From assembly GCA_023398855.1 (NCBI GenBank), contig JAEWRS010000014.1, forward strand, positions 1-8,396: a stretch of 8,396 bases of DNA. The letters are read 5' to 3'. This document shows positions 1-5,867 of this stretch, piece by piece. Both the position numbers and the translations under genes were made by a program. Under the pieces are notes generated by a model. It saw only the letters and a program-made list of their open reading frames with translations, was not told the origin of the DNA and ran no database searches. Numbering within the stretch: the first letter of the stretch is position 1; every line of letters starts with the position of its first letter. This DNA is from Bacillota bacterium. GTDB lineage: Bacteria; Bacillota; Clostridia; Lachnospirales; Lachnospiraceae.

Positions 1-2045
1 CCCAACTGGAATTGGAAGGCGAACGCAAGACCTTCAGTTTAACTCTGGAGATAGATGTACGCGACAGCTTAAAGATGAAATATTTTGGGATAGATGCCAG
101 TCATTATAATGAGTATGTGAATGGAAATTATAAGGACAGCATGGGGAATTTCACTGCCTTGGCCGGGGATTACAATATCCGTATGGTAACCCTTAACACC
201 AGCGAGGAATTGTTAGCAGCATTAAAGGACGACAAATATGTTGGTATGCTGTTTAATGCGCCTTCCAGGCGGGATGGCACGAAGCTGAGGGAGGATTATA
301 AGAACTATACCGCGGAAGAGATTGAGGCTGTCAGAGCCTTTGCCGGAACAGGCGGCAAGACAATTATGGTCTGTTCCTGGAGTGATACCTACGAAGCATA
401 CGATGGTTTCATAGGTGATAAATCCAGGGCAGGTGATCATATGTCAGCCCAGCAGAACAACATACTGGAAGCTCTTGGAAGTTCGTTCCGTTTTGCTGAT
501 GATGAGCTACAGTGCGCCTCCAGCAATGACGGCAGAGTGATTGGTATCCTGGGCAAGGATTATAATGCACTGAACCCGTATATGGCCGGAGTAGATGCAG
601 GGCTTAAGTTCAACACATATGGCAATGCAGATATTTATGCAGTTGATGAAAGCGGAAAACCGGTCAGAGATTCCGCTATGCTTCCAGCAGGAGCAGCTGC
701 TCTGGTATATGCGCCGGAAGATACCAAAAGCCTGGATAAAGACGGCGTGGGGTTATTTGGGGATGCATTGGCAAAATTAGACGGACGTTTTGTGCTGGCA
801 GCGACTCAGGAGCTTTATTTTAGTGACAGCGAAGCATCAACGCTTTATTTATCAGGCTGTTCCACCATGAGTAATTTCCAGCTGACATTTGACAGTGCGG
901 CCACCAATGATTACAGCAATTATCAAATAATGGCAAACTTGCTGGATAAGACCAATGAATTACAGGTTACGCCTATTGAAGAGGTGCAGGCATCTGGTGA
1001 GGGACAGCGGTTTGTGATCGAAGGAATAGCCACATCCAATGCTTCCGGTTATGATAAGGATACGGCTTTCTTTGACAGTATCTATGTGCAGGATGCAACA
1101 GGCGGAATCAATCTTTTTCCTGTATCAGGAGATATAAGAGCCGGGCAGACCATCAGGGTATTTGGAAAAACCTCTTCCTATCAGGGAGAGAGACAGCTGG
1201 CAGTGGAAAAACTTATGGTGATTGATGCAGATATCAGAGAACTTCCGGAGCCTGTTAAAGAAACTACAAAGGAAGCATCTGAGGGTAAAAACCTGGGCAG
1301 CTTAGTCACTGTAAGCGGAAAGGTTCTTTCCATTGATGCGCCGAATAATGTGGTAGAAACAATTATGCTGCAGGATCAGTCAGGTAAGCCTGCAAGAATA
1401 TTTATCGACGGATATATTACAAAGAGTAAATTGATAAGTGGTCTGGAAATTGGTGCATATATGTCTGCGACAGGACTTTCGTCCAGGACTGTCATTGGTG
1501 ATTCGGAGGACTCCGTAGCCCGCATACGAATTCGTGACAGAGATGATGTGAAGCTTACGAAAGAGCCGGATAATCCAGTAGACCCAGTAGACCCAGTAGA
1601 CCCAGTAGAACCCACAATTCCAGACCAGTTCAATGACTCAGACAGTGAGAGGGATTATGGCATAAATACACAATGGAGTCATAATAACAGAGGCTGGCAG
1701 GCTGTAAAAAAGGATGGAACATATGCAAAGAATGAATGGTATCAGTGTTCCTATTATGGTCAGGTGTCCTGGTATCGTTTTGATACAGAAGGGTATATGA
1801 TTTCAGGCTGGTATTTAGACAGGGACGGCAGCTGGTACTACTTGAGTGAGAAGCATGATGGCTCATACGGCGCTATGGCTACGGGCTGGAGCTGGATCCA
1901 AGGAAAATGTTATTACTTTAATCCGGATGTCCGGGCAGGGAAATACAAATATGGTGCAATGATTAAAAAGGACATCACTCCAGACGGTTACACTGTAAAC
2001 GAAAAGGGAGAGTGGACCGTGAATGGAGTAGTACAAATGAAGTAA
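1..2045 (+). CDS. Large secreted cell-wall-binding multidomain protein, C-terminal part (5' truncated)
   Basis: The reading frame is open through the left edge (first whole codon at 3). The TTG at 12 has no ribosome binding site, so the true start lies outside. Residues are counted from the codon at 12. Residues 20-315 form an alpha/beta region with alternating hydrophobic strands (YVGMLFNAPSR, KTIMVCSW, GRVIGILG); a glutamine-amidotransferase-like or DUF4350-like fold is my inference. Residues 320-405 and 415-515 look like two OB-fold domains; the first has the typical IYVQDATGGINLF. A PVD-repeat linker (519-535) follows. Residues 550-677 are Trp/Tyr/Gly-rich repeats (GWQAVKKDGTY, ISGWYLDRDGSWYYL, ATGWSWIQGKCYYF) of the choline/cell-wall-binding type, which attach proteins to wall polymers. 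The catalytic part is probably upstream; secreted protease, phosphoesterase or PHP-type hydrolase are all possible. A terminator follows, so the gene is unlikely to belong to the sugar operon. Confidence 0.8.
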   Translation, partial: QLELEGERKTFSLTLEIDVRDSLKMKYFGIDASHYNEYVNGNYKDSMGNFTALAGDYNIRMVTLNTSEELLAALKDDKYVGMLFNAPSRRDGTKLREDYKNYTAEEIEAVRAFAGTGGKTIMVCSWSDTYEAYDGFIGDKSRAGDHMSAQQNNILEALGSSFRFADDELQCASSNDGRVIGILGKDYNALNPYMAGVDAGLKFNTYGNADIYAVDESGKPVRDSAMLPAGAAALVYAPEDTKSLDKDGVGLFGDALAKLDGRFVLAATQELYFSDSEASTLYLSGCSTMSNFQLTFDSAATNDYSNYQIMANLLDKTNELQVTPIEEVQASGEGQRFVIEGIATSNASGYDKDTAFFDSIYVQDATGGINLFPVSGDIRAGQTIRVFGKTSSYQGERQLAVEKLMVIDADIRELPEPVKETTKEASEGKNLGSLVTVSGKVLSIDAPNNVVETIMLQDQSGKPARIFIDGYITKSKLISGLEIGAYMSATGLSSRTVIGDSEDSVARIRIRDRDDVKLTKEPDNPVDPVDPVDPVEPTIPDQFNDSDSERDYGINTQWSHNNRGWQAVKKDGTYAKNEWYQCSYYGQVSWYRFDTEGYMISGWYLDRDGSWYYLSEKHDGSYGAMATGWSWIQGKCYYFNPDVRAGKYKYGAMIKKDITPDGYTVNEKGEWTVNGVVQMK
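1575..1613 (+). repeat. 9-bp in-frame tandem repeat encoding the Pro-Val-Asp linker
   Basis: The unit CCAGTAGAC occurs three times perfectly in tandem. A fourth copy ends in GAA instead of GAC and is followed by CCC. It encodes (PVD)3-PVE-P between the second OB-like domain and the wall-binding repeats. The bases are near-identical, not only the amino acids, which suggests recent slippage-driven expansion. Such Pro/acidic linkers usually act as flexible or extended spacers in surface proteins. Confidence 0.9.
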
Positions 2046-2054
2046 TAAAAAGCC

Positions 2055-2089
2055 TGGCAGGGGTAATTCCATGGTAATTGCCCTGACCA
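2055..2089 (+). other. Imperfect hairpin just after the stop codon
   Basis: TGGCAGGG (2055-2062) can pair with CCCTGACCA (2081-2089) with one bulged A. The inner AATT (2065-2068) can pair with AATT (2076-2079), leaving a loop CCATGGT. No T-tract follows, so this is not a terminator by itself. It may protect the 3' end of the transcript or simply be chance. Confidence 0.35.
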
Positions 2090-2100
2090 TGCGGAGGTTT

Positions 2101-2144
2101 CAGGCCGGAAATATGTCATTTATGATATTTCCGGCCTGTTTTTT
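2101..2144 (+). terminator. Rho-independent terminator of the cell-wall-binding protein gene
   Basis: A perfect 14-bp inverted repeat is present: CAGGCCGGAAATAT (2101-2114) and ATATTTCCGGCCTG (2125-2138), with a 10-nt loop. Six T residues follow directly (2139-2144). The stem base is GC-rich. The element sits 55 nt after the upstream stop codon and separates that gene from the sugar operon. Confidence 0.93.
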
Positions 2145-2192
2145 GCATTATGGAGCCACTAATCCAGATGTAAGAAAAGGATTGGGCAATGT

Positions 2193-2221
2193 TTGAAGGT
2201 GTTTCGTCAGAATTCTATAAT
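2193..2221 (+). promoter_or_regulatory. Candidate upstream sigma-A promoter
   Basis: A -35-like TTGAAG (2193-2198, 4 of 6 matches to TTGACA) is followed after 17 nt by a perfect -10 TATAAT (2216-2221). The -10 lies within a small inverted repeat CTATA...TATAG (2215-2219 and 2227-2231), which could be an operator half-site pair. This site is weaker than the promoter at 2340 and lies about 320 nt from the first operon gene. It may be a second promoter or fortuitous in AT-rich DNA. Confidence 0.4.
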
Positions 2222-2339
2222 AATACTATAGTGGTAAAGTATGAGATGAAAAAATGTATAAAAAAGTGTCAAAAACTATGCTGATATTTGATGATTTGTT
2301 TCAAAGGATGAAATAAGATTTCGTAACAATGCAGATTCG

Positions 2340-2367
2340 TTGACAAAAAAGTGCACAAATGTATAAT
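2340..2367 (+). promoter_or_regulatory. Main sigma-A promoter of the sugar-utilisation operon
   Basis: A perfect -35 TTGACA (2340-2345) and a perfect -10 TATAAT (2362-2367) are separated by 16 nt. Transcription should begin near 2374, which gives a leader of about 165 nt before the binding-protein start codon. The -35 hexamer is the end of AGATTCGTTGACA (2333-2345). That resembles AGATTTCGTAACA (2316-2328) and forms an imperfect direct repeat 17 bp apart, which could be an operator. No clear catabolite-repression (cre) match was found nearby. Confidence 0.8.
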
Positions 2368-2373
2368 GAAAAC

Positions 2374-2538
2374 AACTCAAAGAAAAGAAAGAGAGTTAGG
2401 GAGGATATCTGAGACAAAAATATCGTGATGAAAGCCACGGGCTGCAGACGGATGGGGGGAGAAGAAAAATCTGCAAAGGCACGTGGACATGTGCGTTATG
2501 ACATAGAGAAGATATAAAAAGAGAATGGAGGAGTAAAA
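2374..2538 (+). promoter_or_regulatory. Long 5' leader with potential stem structures
   Basis: This is the predicted untranslated leader, from the inferred start near 2374 to the ATG at 2539. CCACG (2435-2439) can pair with CGTGG (2482-2486), enclosing GCAGA (2444-2448) paired with TCTGC (2470-2474): a two-part stem with a purine-rich loop. An alternative hairpin, GCACG (2479-2483) with TGTGC (2490-2494), uses the same CGTGG bases, so the two folds exclude each other. A strong Shine-Dalgarno-like GGGAGG (2399-2404) has no ATG at a usable distance. I recognise no known riboswitch class and no T-tract terminator here. Confidence 0.35.
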
Positions 2539-3954
2539 ATGAAAAAAAGAAACTTATCCTTACTATTGGCCGCAGCCGTTATGGTCAGCGCACTGGCTGG
2601 CTGCAGTAACACATCAAAGGGCACCGCGGCAAAGCAAAGCAATGGAAAAGACATTGTTAAGGCATTGTTGCCGCCTGTATCTGCAACGTATCAGGATAAA
2701 CTGATGGAATATGCAAAGGAATTTAACGAAGCAAATCCTGATATAGAGCTGCAGATTACAACAGCAAGCTGGGAAGATGTGAAGGAAAAGCTGGATGTCC
2801 AGGTTAACGCCGGATCTCCGCCGGATATTGCATTCATCGGCTCCAGCGGGATCACAAAATATCTGGATACAGAAATGATGGTAGACATTTCCCAGTATGC
2901 TGATGAGGAAATGATAAAAGATTATAACCCGGACATTATCAACTATTTCAAAAACGGTGACGGGCTGTATGGATTTCCTGCTTATGTGGAGGTGCAGGCA
3001 ATTGGCGGTAATAAGGCAATGCTGGAGGAAGCTGGCATTGACTGGAAGGCAGTCCAGGAAAATGGATGGACCTATGAAGAGTTTCGGGAAGCCATTAAAA
3101 AAGGCGTTGTAAAGGACGGGGATAACTATTCCCGGTACGGCTTTGTCTATGCCTGCTCCGGCGTAGCTGCAAAGGACTATTTTTCCATCTTTGTAAAAAA
3201 TGCAGGTATGCCGGCCGCGTTTGACAAGGATTTGAAATATACATACACCAGCAGTCAGTTAGTACCGTTTTTAAAAGATCTCAGAGTCTTAATCGACGAT
3301 GGCTCCATGCCAAAAGAATTAAGCTCCGTTGATGCGGGAAAACGATGGAACATGTTTTTGACCGGGCAGACCATGATCACCGGCAAGGGACTGTCAAGTT
3401 TTGAAAGGCTGGCTTCTGAAAATAATAAAAAGCTGGCGGCAAATGACGGAAGTGCCGTAGAAGGGAGCCAGGAAGTGGAATACGTTGTATTGCCGGTTCC
3501 CACGTTCCAGGGAAATAAACAGCAGGCCCAGGGGGCGGTAGATGGATATGTCTGCTTCCGCGGGAAAGATGAACCAAGTCCGGAACATTTAAAGAACGTG
3601 GCAAAGGCCGCCTATTTCCTGGCAAGTGGAAAAAGAGCAGCAGAGACCTGTCAGGAGCTTTATATCAGCCCTGTATGCAAATCCGGGGAGGAAGTATTTG
3701 CGTCCCTTGCTCCTGTTGAAGGCAAAAATGAGAATAATACAAATGCAGTTAAAAATCTTGCCTCCCAGGTGGCGGAAGCCAGACCTGACATCCCGGCTGC
3801 TTTAGGAGCAAAGGCCATAAAAATTGAGGAAGAGGTTATTCTGCCGAAATTCCAGGGCTTATTAGCAGGGGAAATCACTCCGGAGCAGATGCACGAAGCC
3901 ATTAAAAAGGCTGCCGTAGAGGCTTTTGGTGAGGACGGCTGTGTCATGGATTAA
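2539..3954 (+). CDS. Carbohydrate ABC transporter substrate-binding lipoprotein (family 1)
   Basis: This is the extracellular sugar-binding component of an ABC importer, anchored to the outer face of the membrane. The 471-residue product starts with a lipoprotein signal: Lys/Arg n-region, hydrophobic core, then lipobox LAGC with Cys22 as the lipidated residue. The pattern after it fits the UgpB/MalE-type family (SBP_bac_1): EFNEANPDIEL near 61-71, SWEDVKEKLDVQVNAGSPPDIAFI around 78-100, and a mixed alpha/beta body. Length is normal for the family. The start is set by GGAGGAG at 2527-2533, five nt before the ATG. It is the first gene after the TTGACA/TATAAT promoter. The two permeases follow after a gap containing hairpins, consistent with higher expression of the binding protein. 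The ligand cannot be read from sequence; the downstream GH4 enzyme suggests a beta-linked disaccharide or oligosaccharide. Confidence 0.95.
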   Translation: MKKRNLSLLLAAAVMVSALAGCSNTSKGTAAKQSNGKDIVKALLPPVSATYQDKLMEYAKEFNEANPDIELQITTASWEDVKEKLDVQVNAGSPPDIAFIGSSGITKYLDTEMMVDISQYADEEMIKDYNPDIINYFKNGDGLYGFPAYVEVQAIGGNKAMLEEAGIDWKAVQENGWTYEEFREAIKKGVVKDGDNYSRYGFVYACSGVAAKDYFSIFVKNAGMPAAFDKDLKYTYTSSQLVPFLKDLRVLIDDGSMPKELSSVDAGKRWNMFLTGQTMITGKGLSSFERLASENNKKLAANDGSAVEGSQEVEYVVLPVPTFQGNKQQAQGAVDGYVCFRGKDEPSPEHLKNVAKAAYFLASGKRAAETCQELYISPVCKSGEEVFASLAPVEGKNENNTNAVKNLASQVAEARPDIPAALGAKAIKIEEEVILPKFQGLLAGEITPEQMHEAIKKAAVEAFGEDGCVMD

Positions 3955-3960
3955 TGGGAA

Positions 3961-4022
3961 ATGAAATCCAAAAAATTTCATGAGTTTTGGGGCATTGGTA
4001 ATCGTAACAGAAGCCAATGCCC
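3961..4022 (+). promoter_or_regulatory. Intercistronic hairpin cluster between binding-protein and permease genes
   Basis: Three inverted repeats lie in the 117-nt gap. ATGAAAT (3961-3967) pairs with ATTTCAT (3975-3981). CCAAAA (3968-3973) pairs with TTTTGG (3985-3990) and overlaps the first. GGGCATTGG (3990-3998) pairs perfectly with CCAATGCCC (4014-4022) across a 15-nt loop. The last is followed by ATTTCTTA, a weak T-rich tail. In many sugar ABC operons such hairpins stabilise the binding-protein mRNA or partly terminate transcription, so that more binding protein than permease is made. Partial terminator versus 3'-end stabiliser cannot be decided here. Confidence 0.6.
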
Positions 4023-4057
4023 ATTTCTTATCGGCGCAATTACGATGTTTATCAGAA

Positions 4058-4064
4058 AGAAGGG
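4058..4064 (+). promoter_or_regulatory. Ribosome binding site that fixes the first permease start
   Basis: AGAAGGG (4058-4064) lies 7 nt before the ATG at 4072. It is too close to the ATG at 4066 and 3' of the ATG at 3961. The start is therefore placed at 4072 rather than at the longest open frame. Confidence 0.7.
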
Positions 4065-4071
4065 AATGAGT

Positions 4072-4965
4072 ATGCAGACAGCTAAGAGAAGAAAGCGGTT
4101 AAATAATGATACCAAATGGGGATATGTATTCATATTCGTGCCCATTGTGTCATTTATTATTTTCACCTTGTATCCTGTTGTACAGGCGGCAATTGTAAGT
4201 TTTCAAGTCTATAAGCCCTTAAAAACAGAGTTTGTGGGATTTGCCAATTATATTAACACTTTAAAAAACGGACTTTTCTTTAAATCCATCTGGAACACGG
4301 TGGTGTATACGGCCATAACAGTGCCCGTCTCCATTCTGATGGCATTTGTTATCTCCATTCTATTGGTTCCCTTTAAGAAAAGAAGCCAGTCATTTTTTAA
4401 AGCAGTGTTCTATTTACCGGGAATTGCATCAGGGGTCGCGCTCTCGTTTGTGTGGAAGTGGATTTTTGATCCTTTGCCAAGCGGCTTGTTAAATTCCATG
4501 ATCCGTTCATTAGGAATCCATAATCAGAACTGGCTGGGCAGCTCCCAGACAGCCATGCTCTCCCTGATTATCATGACAATATTCTCAGGCATGGGTTCAA
4601 CTGTCATTATTTATGTGGCAGCATTGCTTGGGATTGATCCCACTTATTATGAGGTTGCCAATATTGATGGCGCGACATTTTTTCAGAGAATCAAATACGT
4701 TGTATGGCCCATGGTCAAGCCGACCACTGTTTTTCTGGTAATCACTGGAGTGATCAATGCGTTTCAGGCTTTTCAGACAGCGTATTTGATGACAGGAGGC
4801 GGGCCGGACAATGCCACGACAATGGTAGGGCTACTGATATTTAACAATGCTTTTAAATACTTTAATTATGGAGAGGCATGCGCACAGGCATTACTGTTGG
4901 CAGGAATTATCGCGGTCTTTGCAGTCTTCCAGTTTAAGGTAATGGCATCGGACATAGAATACTAG
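4072..4965 (+). CDS. Carbohydrate ABC transporter permease (MalF/UgpA-type)
   Basis: This is one of two integral-membrane subunits forming the sugar channel. The frame is open from 3961, but the first 37 codons would cover the intercistronic hairpins and encode nothing family-like. A start at 4072 gives 297 residues, usual for the family, beginning MQTAKRRKR followed by the first membrane helix. Hydrophobic segments lie near residues 17-42, 74-99, 108-130, 160-186, 216-237 and 270-290, consistent with six helices. The cytoplasmic EAA loop, which contacts the ATPase, is EVANIDGATFFQRI from residue 194, ending in WP. LMTGGGPDNAT (239-249) is typical of this permease class. The next gene follows after 14 nt, and its ribosome binding site overlaps this stop codon, suggesting translational coupling. 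No ATP-binding subunit is nearby; clostridial sugar importers often share one MsmK-like ATPase encoded elsewhere. Confidence 0.93.
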   Translation: MQTAKRRKRLNNDTKWGYVFIFVPIVSFIIFTLYPVVQAAIVSFQVYKPLKTEFVGFANYINTLKNGLFFKSIWNTVVYTAITVPVSILMAFVISILLVPFKKRSQSFFKAVFYLPGIASGVALSFVWKWIFDPLPSGLLNSMIRSLGIHNQNWLGSSQTAMLSLIIMTIFSGMGSTVIIYVAALLGIDPTYYEVANIDGATFFQRIKYVVWPMVKPTTVFLVITGVINAFQAFQTAYLMTGGGPDNATTMVGLLIFNNAFKYFNYGEACAQALLLAGIIAVFAVFQFKVMASDIEY

Positions 4966-4979
4966 GAGGGAAGATTGAT

Positions 4980-5843
4980 ATGGGTTTATTCAGACAATAT
5001 GGATACGATCAAAGATACAGATTAATAATAAGAAACAGTGCAATGGGAGCGCTTCTCCTCCTGTTGGGAGTCCTGACCCTGTTTCCGATTTACTACATGA
5101 TCATCTCTTCCTTTGGAGCGCCGAATGAGGCAGGGGCAGCCAGCTATTCCCTGATCCCCAAATACATGACACTGGATTCCTATAAATTCTTTTTTGGATT
5201 CAGCAAAAGCTCCTTCCGGTGGATCGTAAATTCTATGATCGTTGCGTGTACTGTTACAGTAAGTAATGTGATTTTTGCTGCAATGGCTGGATATGCATTT
5301 GCAAAAATACAGTTTCCGGGAAGTAAAGTATTATTTTTTCTGCTCTTGTTTGCCATGATGGTGCCCTATCAGGTCACACAGGTTCCGCTTTACATACTGG
5401 TAGCCAATGTGCTAAAGCTGACAGATACTTATACTGCATTGATCATGCCGTCTCTGGTCACCTGCTATAACGTATTTATGGCAAAGCAGTTCTTTTCCTC
5501 TCTTCCCACCTCCATTTTGGAAGCGGCGAGAACAGAAGGCTGCAATCAGTTTCAGATCCTCATAAAAATAGTAATGCCAATTTCAAAAACAATTTTATCT
5601 GTCATGGCAATCATGACCTTTATGGGCAACTGGAACACCTTTTTCTGGCCGTTTCTCGTATGCAATAACGAGCAGATGCAGACCATTCAGGTTGGGCTTA
5701 AAAATTTCAGCTTTGCCAATACCACTTATTTTTCACCCATGATGGCCGGTGCAACCATTTCAGCGCTGCCCATGTTTATTCTGTTTTTTGCCTTGCAGAA
5801 GTATTTCCTGGAAGGAGTAACGGTTGGTGCGGTAAAGGGTTAA
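4980..5843 (+). CDS. Carbohydrate ABC transporter permease (MalG/UgpE-type)
   Basis: This is the second channel-forming subunit, 287 residues and normal length. AGGAGGG (4964-4970) overlaps the TAG of the preceding gene and lies 9 nt before this ATG. Hydrophobic helices lie near residues 20-43, 83-108, 115-140, 150-170, 203-225 and 254-275. The EAA loop is well conserved: EAARTEGCNQFQILIKIVMP at 181-200, with Glu-Ala-Ala and the invariant Gly. LLLFAMMVPYQVTQVPLYIL (121-140) and GNWNTFFWPFLV (216-227) are hallmarks of the MalG-like half of these transporters. The C-terminus EGVTVGAVKG (278-287) is the standard ending of the family. Together with the preceding permease and the lipoprotein it makes an importer for an intact sugar, without phosphorylation during transport. 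Confidence 0.95.
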   Translation: MGLFRQYGYDQRYRLIIRNSAMGALLLLLGVLTLFPIYYMIISSFGAPNEAGAASYSLIPKYMTLDSYKFFFGFSKSSFRWIVNSMIVACTVTVSNVIFAAMAGYAFAKIQFPGSKVLFFLLLFAMMVPYQVTQVPLYILVANVLKLTDTYTALIMPSLVTCYNVFMAKQFFSSLPTSILEAARTEGCNQFQILIKIVMPISKTILSVMAIMTFMGNWNTFFWPFLVCNNEQMQTIQVGLKNFSFANTTYFSPMMAGATISALPMFILFFALQKYFLEGVTVGAVKG

Positions 5844-5854
5844 CAGAAGGAAAA

Positions 5855-5860
5855 GGGAGG
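5855..5860 (+). promoter_or_regulatory. Ribosome binding site supporting a TTG start
   Basis: GGGAGG ends 7 nt before the TTG at 5868. The encoded MNKPFVIGMDGGGT places the nucleotide-binding DGGGT at the usual distance from the N-terminus. No ATG in the frame offers a better start, so the TTG start is well supported. Confidence 0.8.
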
Positions 5861-5867
5861 AAATACA

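Noticed and set aside
12..14. TTG as the start of the first gene
   Set aside because: No Shine-Dalgarno precedes it within the few bases shown, the frame stays open to the window edge, and the protein begins in mid-domain; a 5' truncated gene is far more likely.
1376..2090. Antisense open frames opposite the cell-wall-binding protein gene
   Set aside because: They mirror codon structure of the sense gene (for example Gly-Ser-Thr repeats opposite the Pro-Val-Asp repeat) and lack ribosome binding sites or family-like sequence.
2150..2400. Catabolite-repression (cre) site near the promoters
   Set aside because: I looked for the TGNAANCGNNNNCA-like pattern and found only partial, asymmetric matches.
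2409..2501. 30-codon frame starting with CTG behind GGGAGG
   Set aside because: CTG starts are rare and the spacing is short (4 nt); without conservation data it cannot be supported.
2428..2517. 29-codon ATG frame in the operon leader
   Set aside because: The nearest Shine-Dalgarno is over 20 nt upstream and the peptide has no recognisable feature; not called as a gene, only mentioned as a possibility.
3255..3947. Several antisense open frames opposite the binding-protein gene
   Set aside because: They are shadows of a clearly coding sense gene, overlap each other in different frames, and resemble no protein family I know.
3990..4030. Full rho-independent terminator after the binding-protein gene
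   Set aside because: The stem is good but the loop is long and the tail ATTTCTTA is a poor T-tract; the permease genes have no clear promoter of their own, so readthrough must occur.
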